Source of the DNA: an uncultured Flavobacteriaceae bacterium
Lineage (GTDB): Bacteria > Bacteroidota > Bacteroidia > Flavobacteriales > Flavobacteriaceae
Assembly (NCBI GenBank): GCA_947498845.1
Contig: CANMLX010000012.1
Coordinates: 1 to 64,000 of the forward strand
Reading direction: 5' to 3'
DNA length: 64,000 bases
This document shows, in pieces, positions 7,101 to 16,702 of this stretch. The notes under the pieces are model-generated. The model was not told where the DNA came from. It did not search any database and saw nothing but the letters and a program-made list of their open reading frames with translations. The position numbers and the translations under genes are program-made. Position 1 is the first letter of the stretch. Every line of letters starts with the position of its first letter.

Positions 7101-7535
7101 CATTAATTTGGCAGCATCTTCCTCAATATGCACTTGTGTTAAGTGTACTGTAAATTGTGAGCCATCGTTACGAAAACAAGAGACTTCTCCATCGGGTATC
7201 ACAGGATTGTGAAACTGTGTAATTTGTATGTTTTTAGGATTGTCTGGATATTCGTAATGCTTACGATCCCAAGAAATAACGGCGTTTTTAAAAGACGATT
7301 TTACGGCTTTTCCAAAATAAATAGCTTTAGTGATGGCTGCTTTATTTATAGCAGGTAATATGCCCATTTGTCCTGTACATACCGAACAAATGTTTATGTT
7401 AGGGATGTCTGTTTCGCTATTTGGACACGAACAAAATAACTTTGTTTTGGTATTTAATCGAACGTGAGTTTCCAGTCCAATCACCAATTCTAAATCGTTA
7501 GCCTTTAAAGCGTCGTTTAAGTGTTCCAATTCCAT
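4200..7535 (-). CDS. gatB-aspS: GatB - aspartyl-tRNA synthetase fusion
   Basis: A 1111-residue fusion of two normally separate proteins. Residues 1 to about 478 are GatB, the tRNA-binding kinase subunit of the GatCAB amidotransferase that makes Gln-tRNA(Gln) and/or Asn-tRNA(Asn). They include the start VIGLETHVRLNTKTKLFC, the Cys pairs CSCP and CSVC, and the YqeY-like tail. About 479-517 is a low-complexity linker rich in Gln, Thr, Asn and Pro. About 518-1111 is a full-length bacterial-type class II AspRS: OB fold (WVSSVRDHGELMFIDLRD), motif 2 FRDEDSRGDRQPEFTQLD near residue 738, and motif 3 GIAWGVDRLMMIL. The gatA stop overlaps the start (TAATG), giving a gatC-gatA-gatB/aspS operon. A covalent synthetase-amidotransferase points to transamidation of Asp-tRNA(Asn), but that is inference. 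Confidence 0.95.
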   Translation of the reverse strand: MELEHLNDALKANDLELVIGLETHVRLNTKTKLFCSCPNSETDIPNINICSVCTGQMGILPAINKAAITKAIYFGKAVKSSFKNAVISWDRKHYEYPDNPKNIQITQFHNPVIPDGEVSCFRNDGSQFTVHLTQVHIEEDAAKLMHEKKVSLVDFNKAGVPLIEIVTEPCIRNIEDASTYAQYIQRIVQNLKISEANLEKGEFKSDVSVSLRKKNSTTLNPRTEIKNLNSFKFMVEALKEEVEKQLNYFLEHNAFRPDQTTVLFDADLKQTKTMRKKEFEADYRFISEPDLPFVNIKDVVTGITIDLTALPYAVESILIEGGVLPQDAKFFTADALRSETFVTINNAIKDPLFVAKTLANNVKPEAYTAIENISDVIEIFSLFKTNKVTPVLAQNAIKSLLDDATFNYKAYFEANTISEEKIKDAIQKVISENAAVANDIKAGNQGKAGILVGKIIGIIGKGASGKVIREGILKMLAGNDGRLKTEDQNSKQQITNTQNPTPTADEVLPEIPIVVKEEYRTHKISNLSEASIGNTVTLAGWVSSVRDHGELMFIDLRDSSNEIFQVRLSRESFINLDDLVKLKPESVITVTGIIVKRKEDDFNAGLRTGSIELETSNLDILNLSKTLPFEIKRAAKSNETVRFRYKYLDHRNNDVRRAIVNRHKVIKLMRDILDEQEFLEVETPILTAGTDEGAREFIVPTRKKAGSFYTLPQAPQQFKQILMVSGYEKYFQIARCFRDEDSRGDRQPEFTQLDIEMAYASMQQIIDLNTNMFNTIVKKIYGKKWILHPFEVITYKEAMDKYGCDRPDLRFGLQMQDITNIVKDTTFQVFSKPIDDGGIVKCIKVSKEEQGKKRLSKGQIEKLTSTAQQHGLGGLAYIIVNEDGLQSPIIKFLGEDIASGIIKATKANVGDIVFFSAASYETANKALDAVRQELGAMLRLINPKELRPAWVVDFPMFEKNDEGRWTFTHNPFSMPAIYDIEKHINGKDSDIGSIIAQQYDLILNGYEIGGGSVRAHKPEILEATYKNMGYNKEEMLKSVGTMYEAFHYGAPPHGGIAWGVDRLMMILEKKASIREVMAFPKTGTSEDLLFGSPSPLSDKKVEEMNVRVIKS

Positions 7536-8935
7536 TATAGCGTATCTTTTAAGAAGTTAGCAAACTTCAACACGAGTTCGTCATTATTTTTAGCAGCACT
7601 AATTTGTAAGCCTGTGGCAGTACCTTGTGGTACGGTTAATGTTGGCAGTTGCCCTAAGCTGAACCCTACGGTGTAAGCATCAGACAAATACATAGCATGC
7701 GGGTCTTTTAAACTATCACCAATTTTAGGAGGTGTATTAGGGGTTACAGGTGATAAAATAATATCTACTTCATTAAAATCATTTTCAAAATTCTTAGAGA
7801 TTTCATCTCGAAGCGCTAAACCTTTCAGGTAGATTTCATCACTAAACCCTTGTGATAGGACTTGGTTACCACCAACAATTCTGCGTTTAGTCTCTTCAGA
7901 TAAATTCTCAGATCGCGTAACAGAGTAGGTTTCTTTTAAGTTTTCTGCTTCAACTCTTTCACCATAATTAATACCATCTAATCGGGAAAGGTTAGAAGCT
8001 GTCTCGGCCATAGCCAATGTGTAATAGGTTGATACTAGTGTATTAGATTCAAAGAAATCTAAGGCTTTAACCGCAATCCCTTTAGCTTTTATTTTTTCAA
8101 TAGTATTTAAAAAGGCTGCTTTTATTTCTGGAGCAATAGCATCACTCTCAACAAAGTTTTTAAAATACCCTATGGTTTTTATGTGTTCTATATTTAGAAT
8201 CGAAGACTGCTCAATTTCCGCGGAAGCGTAAGTGGTTTGATCTTTTACATCTTTACCGCTTATGGTATTTAATACAATTCGAATATCTTCAATAGACTTT
8301 GCAATTGGACCTACACAGTCTGTAGACGATGCATAAGCCATTAGCCCATAACGCGAAATACGACCGTAAGTAGGTTTTAAACCATAAATAGTATTATAGC
8401 CTGCTGGCTGGCGAACAGAACCTCCGGTATCGCCACCAATAGAAAAAACAGTATAGTCTTTCGCTACATTTACAGCAGATCCGCCGCTTGAACCTCCAGC
8501 TACCAACTCTGGATTTATAGCATTTTTCACAGCGCCAAAAATGGTGTTTTCACTAGAAGAACCATGGCCAAAACTATCACAGTTTTCTTTTACCAAGGGA
8601 ATTGCGCCTGCATCCAATAATTTTTGAATAGCAGTAGCGGTATATGCCGATTTGTAATTTTTTAGCAAATTAGAGCTTGCTGTGGTTATGGTGCCTTGAA
8701 CCATGTATACATCTTTAATTCCAAAAGGGATGCCTTCCAGAAGTCCAATAGTTTCACCATTAGCAATTTTTTGGTCTACTTTTTTAGCCAAATCTAAAGC
8801 CAGAGTATCCAATAAACTGTTAACCGTATTGTGCGTGTTTTGCTTAAGTAAGCCTAACTTATCGTTTACTAATTGGGTACAAGTTATTTCCTTGTTTACC
8901 AATTGTTGGTGTATCTTGTGTATTTGAGAATCCAT
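7535..8935 (-). CDS. gatA: Asp/Glu-tRNA amidotransferase subunit A
   Basis: A 466-residue amidase-signature protein and the glutaminase subunit of GatCAB, releasing ammonia from glutamine for transfer to misacylated tRNA. The Ser-cisSer-Lys triad is visible: the Lys in IPFGIKDVY (about residue 73), and the serines in AGGSSGGSA and SIGGDTGGSVRQPAGYN (about residues 148 and 172). The length matches GatA (about 470-490). The start is 3 bp after the gatC stop, and its own stop overlaps the gatB start by one base, so translation is probably coupled. Confidence 0.96.
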   Translation of the reverse strand: MDSQIHKIHQQLVNKEITCTQLVNDKLGLLKQNTHNTVNSLLDTLALDLAKKVDQKIANGETIGLLEGIPFGIKDVYMVQGTITTASSNLLKNYKSAYTATAIQKLLDAGAIPLVKENCDSFGHGSSSENTIFGAVKNAINPELVAGGSSGGSAVNVAKDYTVFSIGGDTGGSVRQPAGYNTIYGLKPTYGRISRYGLMAYASSTDCVGPIAKSIEDIRIVLNTISGKDVKDQTTYASAEIEQSSILNIEHIKTIGYFKNFVESDAIAPEIKAAFLNTIEKIKAKGIAVKALDFFESNTLVSTYYTLAMAETASNLSRLDGINYGERVEAENLKETYSVTRSENLSEETKRRIVGGNQVLSQGFSDEIYLKGLALRDEISKNFENDFNEVDIILSPVTPNTPPKIGDSLKDPHAMYLSDAYTVGFSLGQLPTLTVPQGTATGLQISAAKNNDELVLKFANFLKDTL

Positions 8936-8938
8936 GGT

Positions 8939-9205
8939 TTACTCTTCTATAACTTTAGAAACAACTAAAAACCCATTTTTTTCACTTGGGAAGTTCTCTT
9001 TAATAATTTGTTTTTCAAGGGGTGAACTTTCTATAACAATATCTTCTCTTAAATCGTTTAAAGACATCGCATTATTATTAGCATTAAAGGCATTATTATT
9101 TGTTGGATGTGCATTTTTAATTACATCAAATAATTTACTAACCGCCTCAGAGGGTTGTGCGCCTTTAATACTCGACAATACGTCGACTGTCATAATTTTA
9201 CTCAT
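8939..9205 (-). CDS. gatC: Asp/Glu-tRNA amidotransferase subunit C
   Basis: An 88-residue small subunit that wraps GatA and GatB. Features of the family are the short helical N-terminus (VDVLSSIKGAQPSEAVSKLFDVI), the LRED motif (SLNDLREDIV), and a C-terminal strand region with P-L-E-K. It is the first gene of the operon. A second Met at residue 5 is an alternative start. Confidence 0.85.
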   Translation of the reverse strand: MSKIMTVDVLSSIKGAQPSEAVSKLFDVIKNAHPTNNNAFNANNNAMSLNDLREDIVIESSPLEKQIIKENFPSEKNGFLVVSKVIEE

Positions 9206-9919
9206 GTCTTTTTATTTAATTTAAGCCAAAAATTTTAGCTCGTAAAATTACGAAAGATTTTGTGGAGTAGTAAACATATAAAGATTAAAAGTAAACTCAA
9301 TTATGGTCTTTAGATATTACAAGCTTATTGGTTACATAATTTTGTTTTTTATATGGTTTGTGGTTGTATATTTTTTGTTAATGGGTTAAATGTAGTTTAG
9401 ATTGAAATATAGTTGTTTTAATGAGTGGTAAGAAATTTATAGTTACTAACCTGATTTCGATTTGAGAATCATAGATAAAAATTAATAAATAGGCTAGATT
9501 CAACTTAGAATAACAATAGACTAGCTGGCTAGTTTATCATAATTTAAGGAAGAAGATGGGGTGTTTAGTGGTTTTTAGCTAGAAATTAATACATTTTCAT
9601 AGCTTCTAAGAGTGATATAACATACTTGTTTAAATTAAGTGCTTAATAGAGAGGTTTTTGTGTTTAAAAAAATAGTGTTCTTAGGTCGAATTTAGGTTAC
9701 TAACGAATTTAGATATATTTTAACCCAGTAAATTTAAAGAGTAAATGGTATAAAATATTCTTGACTTTTTAATTTGCTAAAAAAACCTCTTTTAGTCCTG
9801 TGTTTTTCTCTTTCTGTAGCGCTGTTATGCAGCTTTAAAAGCCATCTAAAGACCAAAAAAGGTTTAAAATTGTTGCCTGTTTAGTCTATTTAGGTATAAG
9901 CTAAACCTTTCTCTTACGC
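9206..9919. other. 714-bp intergenic region with repeats, no gene
   Basis: Separates the gat operon promoter from the end of a T9SS cargo gene on the same strand. No credible ORF is seen. It contains the inverted-repeat element at 9441-9704 and a weaker hairpin in which AAAAAACCTCTTTTAGTC (about 9779) pairs imperfectly with GACCAAAAAAGGTTTAAA (about 9851). That hairpin could end a transcript on either strand. Confidence 0.5.
9441..9704. mobile_element. non-coding inverted-repeat element, about 264 bp (family shared with 37984-38140)
   Basis: Left end GTTACTAACCTGATTTCGAT and right end, inverted, GTTAGTAACCTAAATTCGAC form imperfect terminal inverted repeats. The right 130 bp (TAGCTAGAAATTAATACATT onward, to GTTCTTAGGTCGAA) is clearly homologous to 38013-38130 in the same orientation, while about 100 bp in the left half is absent from the other copy. 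No coding capacity. Confidence 0.55.
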
Positions 9920-10930
9920 TTAATATTTTAAAAACTTCTTTGTTTGAAATACTCCAGATTTTGTCTCAAGCGTTATAAGATATAAACCTTTGCGTAAGTT
10001 AGATATAGAAATGGTTGTCGCGTTTTCGTTATATGTAAAAATTTCTTTTCCCTGAATGTCACTAATCTTTATAGTTTTTATAGATTCACCGCTTTTTAAA
10101 TTAAGTGTAATAGTATCTTTAGCAGGATTTGGGTATAATTGAAAACCAGAACGCGCAATCGAAGGTAAAGAAAGTGTTAAAGTAGAATTATATTCTAAGC
10201 TCTCTGTAGTTTGATTGATTCCTAAAAAGGCAGAGACAACATCTAAATTATTGTATCTAAAAGCAATGTTTTCGGTTGTGTTATCGTAATAATGATATGT
10301 TGTTTGTGTTAGTGTTCCTATATCATTAAAAATTGGAGGGATACTAAAGCTAAGTGTTTGATCTATGCGTAAACGTGTCACATTTCCACTATAATTGTCA
10401 CCAGAACTATTGGTGAAATTTAAAACACCATAAGCATCAATAGTTGTAGTTACAGAACCAGTAAAAGTTCCGCTAGCGGTAAGGTATGTAAATGTACCAG
10501 AAACAGTGTCTGTATTATTTGCTCCAAAACTTAAGGGGAAAAGACCTATAAAAGCATTATCTGTATTGTAGTTTAAAGTAATATCACTAGTCGGGGAAGA
10601 GCCAGTAATCGAAATACCACTACCATCTTCTTTTAAGAATATAGTATTAGAATCACCACCTTGAATATTAATAGACAATACTTCTGTAGTTCCAGGATAA
10701 GTAGTTAATTGTGTTGCAGTAGGCGCAGCATAAACGTCTGTACTATTACCCACTGTTGTTAAGGGATTAAATGTCCAGGAGGTATTGGCTCCAGTTGGTG
10801 TTTGATCTATGGTAGAAGGCGAAGTTACGATTGCATAATTAGTCATTGGATCACTTTTAAATGTGGCAACAGCTTGCGAAAAAGTAGAGAGACTAATTAA
10901 TGTAGCGATTAAAAATAGTGTAGTTTTCAT
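9920..10930 (-). CDS. secreted protein with type IX secretion sorting domain
   Basis: A 336-residue protein with an N-terminal signal peptide (MKTTLFLIATLISLSTFSQA, cleavage near residue 20) and a C-terminal type A T9SS sorting domain in the last about 75 residues: YPNPAKDTITL, then IKISDIQGKEIF, then ISNLRKGLYLITLETKSG, ending in KKFLKY. The middle is Thr/Ser/Asn-rich beta-type sequence without a catalytic motif that I recognise. It should be exported by Sec, then moved across the outer membrane by the T9SS and retained or released at the surface. It stands alone as a monocistronic gene. Confidence 0.85.
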   Translation of the reverse strand: MKTTLFLIATLISLSTFSQAVATFKSDPMTNYAIVTSPSTIDQTPTGANTSWTFNPLTTVGNSTDVYAAPTATQLTTYPGTTEVLSINIQGGDSNTIFLKEDGSGISITGSSPTSDITLNYNTDNAFIGLFPLSFGANNTDTVSGTFTYLTASGTFTGSVTTTIDAYGVLNFTNSSGDNYSGNVTRLRIDQTLSFSIPPIFNDIGTLTQTTYHYYDNTTENIAFRYNNLDVVSAFLGINQTTESLEYNSTLTLSLPSIARSGFQLYPNPAKDTITLNLKSGESIKTIKISDIQGKEIFTYNENATTISISNLRKGLYLITLETKSGVFQTKKFLKY

Positions 10931-11815
10931 TTGTTATGGTATATGGTTACATAAATTATCGCAAAGCTATTAAAATTGATACATTATTGCATCGATATGG
11001 TTTATTTATTGTTTAGTAAAAGGTTAACCTCTTTACTTTAATTAACGGTTTCTATAACTTTTTTGTATTTAAAATGTTATTTGGAGTGTATCGAAAAAAA
11101 AACAAAAACAATGGCTAATAACGTTTTGCAAATTGCACGTTGTGGTTTGTCATACGAAGGTATCACAGAAGCATCTGTTTTCGTTTGTTAGGAGGTCGCT
11201 TCTAAGAGCTTTCTATGTAGCATGATATTTTGACTTATCACATTGAAAAACTATGAATTCTTAGGAGAAAGAAACTACTTTAGAAACCTTATTTTTAATC
11301 GAAAAGAATTCCTCGACGCTCTGCGTCGGGGTTTCCGAAGAAGTTGTCATTCCCGTGAAATCGAAGATTCATGAATACAAAAATTTGAAATAGTTATTAA
11401 TGAATAAAACGGGAATCTAAATAGTGAAATTTCGGTTTTTGACCCTAAGGTCAAAATGCGATGTATTGAGCTTGCCGAAATGAAACGAGCGAAACCTGTG
11501 CTGAGTGTCATATTGAGCTTTGTCGAAATGCGCAGTAGAAGCATACCTCTATGGCTCTGCCTCAGGGATAGTTCGTTTCAAGAAATTTTTTATTGTTTTG
11601 ATTTAAGAATAAGTATTAAAAAATATTATGACACTCTTATTTAAAGCTATTTTAAAGCATTATTACTGTTTTTTATTTTCAAAATGTGTTTTGGAATTAT
11701 AAAATCCGTTTTAAGGTTGTTTTTAGACGATTTAAGAAGGTTTTACGTAATTAACAATTGTTAATAAAATTCATGTAAACTTATTAGAACCCTTTTTAAA
11801 GAGGTGAATATTTTG
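10931..11815. other. intergenic region with decayed hairpin repeats, no gene
   Basis: About 885 bp with no credible coding sequence. 11160-11340 includes a small hairpin, CTCGACGCTCTGCGTCGGGG. 11345-11418 has CATTCCCGT and ACGGGAAT in opposite orientation. 11455-11560 contains two TTGAGCTTTGTCGAAATG-type blocks (ATTGAGCTTGCCGAAATG and ATTGAGCTTTGTCGAAATG), related to the TTGAGCGCAGTCGAAATG motif in the elements at 14730 and 17940. These look like remnants of short flavobacterial repeat elements. Reading frames at 11347-11544 and 11456-11644 follow the repeats. Confidence 0.5.
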
Positions 11816-11862
11816 TATATTTGTTAGGAGATGTAAAATGATGCTTATGCGTCATTTTTTTG
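11816..11862 (+). promoter_or_regulatory. promoter followed at once by a terminator-like hairpin
   Basis: TATATTTG at 11816-11823 is a perfect TAnnTTTG element. About 10 bases after the predicted start of transcription is the stem-loop AATGATGC-TTAT-GCGTCATT followed by a T-run (about 11838-11862). The layout resembles an attenuator or a very short transcript upstream of the DinB-like gene at 11909. No good TTG at -33 was found. Confidence 0.4.
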
Positions 11863-11908
11863 TATAATGAGGTATGCTTTTTGACAAAATTAGTCGCATT
11901 TAATAATA

Positions 11909-12433
11909 ATGATTAACAAACCCGTAGGATTAAATCCTAAATTATATTATATCCCGTTTATTTCGAGTGCCAAAGGTGAAGATTTAATAAAATCTTTAGA
12001 GATTTCTATGGCTCAAATAATTGATTTAATAGACGGTATTGATGATGCTGTAGGTAATTATGCGTATCAAGACAGTAAGTGGTCTATAAAGCAGGTTTTA
12101 AAACATATTTCAGATTCAGAAAGAGTACATGCATATAGAGCATTAAGGTTTGGCAGAAATGATAAAACCGATTTACCAGGTTTTGAAGAGAATGATTATG
12201 CTCAAACCGATAATTCTAAAAATCTTTCTTTAATCGAAATAAAGGACGAATTTATAGCGGTTCGCAATGCAACCATTCAACTATTTAAAACACTAAACAA
12301 AGCATCTCTTGATTATGTAGGCACAGGAAATGGTCTGGAACTCACACCAAGAATTATTGGTTGGATAATATCTGGACACGCAACCCATCACCACAACGTT
12401 ATAAAAGAGAGATATCTCAAACAAAATAGCTAA
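11909..12433 (+). CDS. DinB-like (YfiT/DUF664-type) putative metal-dependent protein
   Basis: A 174-residue four-helix-bundle protein of the DinB superfamily. The likely metal-binding histidines are in VLKHISDSERVH (about residues 66 and 73) and GHATHHHNVIKERYL (about residues 152-157), with the spacing of the family. Members act as thiol-dependent transferases or hydrolases or have unknown roles, so the reaction is not assigned. It precedes gyrB by 27 bp on the same strand and is probably co-transcribed with it. Confidence 0.8.
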   Translation: MINKPVGLNPKLYYIPFISSAKGEDLIKSLEISMAQIIDLIDGIDDAVGNYAYQDSKWSIKQVLKHISDSERVHAYRALRFGRNDKTDLPGFEENDYAQTDNSKNLSLIEIKDEFIAVRNATIQLFKTLNKASLDYVGTGNGLELTPRIIGWIISGHATHHHNVIKERYLKQNS

Positions 12434-12454
12434 ACAGTAAAATAAATTAAATAA

Positions 12455-14401
<1,947 letters not shown>

Positions 14402-14428
14402 TAGATTAACTAAATACCTTAAAAGGAT

Positions 14429-14465
14429 AAAAAGTCATGAATGTTAACATTTATGACTTTTTTTT
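14429..14465 (+). terminator. intrinsic terminator of gyrB
   Basis: AAAAAGTCATGAATGTT followed by AACATTTATGACTTTTTTT, a stem of about 14 bp with a T-run of eight, 28 bp after the gyrB stop. It is symmetrical enough to work in both directions. Confidence 0.85.
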
Positions 14466-14488
14466 ATGGGGTTTATTCTAATTATAGT

Positions 14489-14654
14489 TAATACCAATTC
14501 CCAAATGAATTTACTGCGTTAAAAAGTGTCTTTTTGAAATTCTATCTTCAACAAAAAAAAGAACCGTAACTAGGCTATGCTTATTTTTTCTGTCTCGTAT
14601 AATTCCAAAATCCATCATAATCCTTTACAGTATATTCATTTAAGAATTGGTATA
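14489..14654. mobile_element. short inverted-repeat element (MITE-like), 166 bp
   Basis: Imperfect terminal inverted repeats of about 27 bp: ATACCAATTCCCAAATGAAT on the left and, inverted, ATACCAATTCTTAAATGAAT on the right, each continuing to TACTG. The centre GAACCGTAACTAGGCTATGC resembles the centres of the elements at 4003 and 26460, although the arms differ. Non-coding. Confidence 0.65.
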
Positions 14655-14729
14655 AATCAATATAAATAACGGTAACCTTTAGTCTAAAAAGCCAAATGTT
14701 TTCGTTAAAATACACGTCAAAGCTAGACT

Positions 14730-14862
14730 CAATTTGTATAATTTGTCACATTGAGCGCAGTCGAAATGTAATTAAATTACAAGTTTTTATAGAAATAAAC
14801 GCATTTGGTCTAATGATGAGAACTTTTTAACTTAATGACATTTAGGCTATGCCTGTGTTTTT
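14730..14862. mobile_element. degraded copy of the 134-bp element at 17940
   Basis: From CTCAATTTGTATAATTTGTC through CATTGAGCGCAGTCGAAATG to CTTAATGACATTTAG this matches the reverse complement of 17940-18073 nearly throughout. Its left terminal repeat is missing, so it is probably an inactive remnant. Confidence 0.6.
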
Positions 14863-15110
14863 TAACATAGAAACTCACGCTTCAAACCTTAAACAGAACT
14901 TCACTTAAATTTTTTTTGTTTTAAAATTTGCAGAACTAATAGTAATTCATCTTTTTAAAATGCGGTCATCGATAAATTTTAATAAGACGATTTTTAATAA
15001 AAACATTCAGAAAAAAGATGTATGACGTTAAATTTAGTTGTTATTTCTTACTTAAAAAAGAGTTTAATAGTATTTTTTTACGTTAAAATGCATTTTTTTT
15101 CGATAAAAAG

Positions 15111-15140
15111 TTGTTTTGTTCATTTTTTTTTATACTTTTG
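15111..15140 (+). promoter_or_regulatory. promoter of the outer-membrane-type gene at 15166
   Basis: TTG at 15111-15113, a 19-bp spacer and TACTTTTG at 15133-15140 fit the Bacteroidota consensus TTG-N19-TAnnTTTG. The expected start of transcription is near 15147, leaving a leader of about 19 bases. Confidence 0.6.
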
Positions 15141-15165
15141 AACCAACCAAGTCATAAAGTCGAAA

Positions 15166-16170
15166 ATGAAAAAACTTGTTATTTGTTTATTTTCTTTGTT
15201 AAGTGTTCAATTATCTAAAGCTCAAGATTTAGAGAATATTTTATTGGCAACACAAAGCGATGCTAATAAATTAACAGAAGCATATATTAATCCTGCTATG
15301 AAAGGATTAATCTATGGAATGAATAGTGGGTGGTATCATACAGCTAAAGCACATAAAAAACTAGGGTTTGATTTAACTATAGGTGCTAATCTATCGATGG
15401 TGCCTTCAAAAGATGAAATTATAACATTAGCAAATTTAGGATTATCTAGCAATATAACATTCTCTTCTCCAACTACACCTACAGTGGCAGGGTCTGGAGA
15501 TGGTGCAGAATTAAGTGTAACCCAAACGTATAATGGACAAACCCTTACAACACCAGAATTAGTAACATTACCTTCTGGTGTAAGTGAAGATTTGCCACTA
15601 AGCGCAGTACCTACGCCAACGTTACAGATAGGCGTTGGATTACCAGGAAAATTAGATGTATTGTTAAGGGTTGTTCCAAAAGTGGGAAGCGATGATGCCA
15701 AAGGACAATTATTTGGTGTTGGTCTTAAAAAAGAAATTACAAGTATTTTTGGACCTTTAGATAAATTACCACTACACGTATCCTTGTTAGGCGCATTTAC
15801 AAACATGAATGTGGATTATACTATGGATGGTACAGAAATACCTGGAAATAATCAAAGCGCAGAATTTAAATTAAATTCTTTTACGTTTCAAGCTATAGGA
15901 TCTTTAAACTTTCCCATAGTAAATATTTATGGAGGTATTGGATATAGTGGAGGGAGTTCGTCATTAAAAATGTTAGGAGAATATAGATTAGAGTATAATG
16001 ATAATTCAATAGAAACACTTAATAATCCTGTTAATCTTGATTTCGATGCCAGTGGTATAAGAGCAAATCTGGGCGTGAGGCTTAGTTTAGGGTTCTTTAA
16101 GATATATGGAGATTATACGTTACAAGAATATAATACACTATCTGCTGGTATAGCATTTAGTTTTAGATAA
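15166..16170 (+). CDS. secreted/outer-membrane protein, DUF6588-like
   Basis: A 334-residue protein with a signal peptide (residues 1-19, ending SKAQ). The mature start DLENILLATQSDANKLTEAYINPAMKGL and the later alternating hydrophobic strands, ending in an aromatic residue (GIAFSFR), suggest a beta-barrel or lipid-transport-like outer-membrane protein. From memory it resembles the Bacteroidota family annotated as DUF6588, with no assigned function. It is monocistronic, with its own promoter at 15111 and a terminator at 16235. Confidence 0.7.
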   Translation: MKKLVICLFSLLSVQLSKAQDLENILLATQSDANKLTEAYINPAMKGLIYGMNSGWYHTAKAHKKLGFDLTIGANLSMVPSKDEIITLANLGLSSNITFSSPTTPTVAGSGDGAELSVTQTYNGQTLTTPELVTLPSGVSEDLPLSAVPTPTLQIGVGLPGKLDVLLRVVPKVGSDDAKGQLFGVGLKKEITSIFGPLDKLPLHVSLLGAFTNMNVDYTMDGTEIPGNNQSAEFKLNSFTFQAIGSLNFPIVNIYGGIGYSGGSSSLKMLGEYRLEYNDNSIETLNNPVNLDFDASGIRANLGVRLSLGFFKIYGDYTLQEYNTLSAGIAFSFR

Positions 16171-16199
16171 AAAATAAATTATTCAAATTTAGTTGTTTT

Positions 16200-16234
<35 letters not shown>

Positions 16235-16270
16235 AAAAAGTGTATGATAATAAAAGTCATGCACTTTTTT
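16235..16270 (+). terminator. intrinsic terminator
   Basis: AAAAAGTGTATGA, a short AT loop, then TCATGCACTTTTTT: a stem of about 12 bp with one mismatch and a T-run, after the gene at 15166-16170. Confidence 0.8.
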
Positions 16271-16641
16271 GTTTTTAGCGATTCTTTTTTAAAACTATTT
16301 TCAATCTTAATACGATGTATCGATAAAGATTTTGTATAACTATACCAAATAATCCATATAATTACGCCAAAATACGTGTTCATTTTCCCTCTTTCTTTAT
16401 TGTGATAATACTTACATAGCTATACTATACAAACATCCCACAGCTTCAAAAGAGAAAAAAGCAACTGTGTATTTTTAGCATAACTTTATAGTTTATTTGG
16501 TATTAATTCTCAACAAACTAAAACCCAATAGCAAACAGTAATCAATAATACATGTTGTTTATTGTGACTTTCTTATTTTTTACATTTAATTATTTGTAAA
16601 TTCGTAACACTTAAGATAAGTGTTAAATGATTTTTTAATCA
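16271..16641. other. intergenic region, one repeat element, no gene
   Basis: Holds the element at 16341-16505. The final 130 bp contain no visible gene, and lead into a TAAATTTG -7 element at 16642-16649 that probably serves mdh, for which I found no matching TTG at -33. Confidence 0.45.
16341..16505. mobile_element. short inverted-repeat element (MITE-like), 165 bp
   Basis: Ends TATACCAAATAA (16341) and, inverted, TAATACCAAATAAACTATAA (16505 leftward). The size is the same as the elements at 14489 and 26460, and the termini share ATACCAA, but the arms are different. The centre contains ACATAGCTATACTATAC. Non-coding. Confidence 0.55.
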
Positions 16642-16702
16642 TAAATTTGTTTGGTTTTTTAAACTCAAAAATTTAAGTTGAACATAACATAATATATTAA
16701 AA

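Larger units (their letters stand above)
14466..15110. other. intergenic repeat region, no gene
   Basis: A stretch of about 645 bp between the gyrB terminator and the next promoter. It holds an inverted-repeat element at 14489-14654 and a degraded copy of the 17940 element at about 14730-14862. The remaining AT-rich 240 bp before 15111 shows no feature I can name. Confidence 0.5.
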
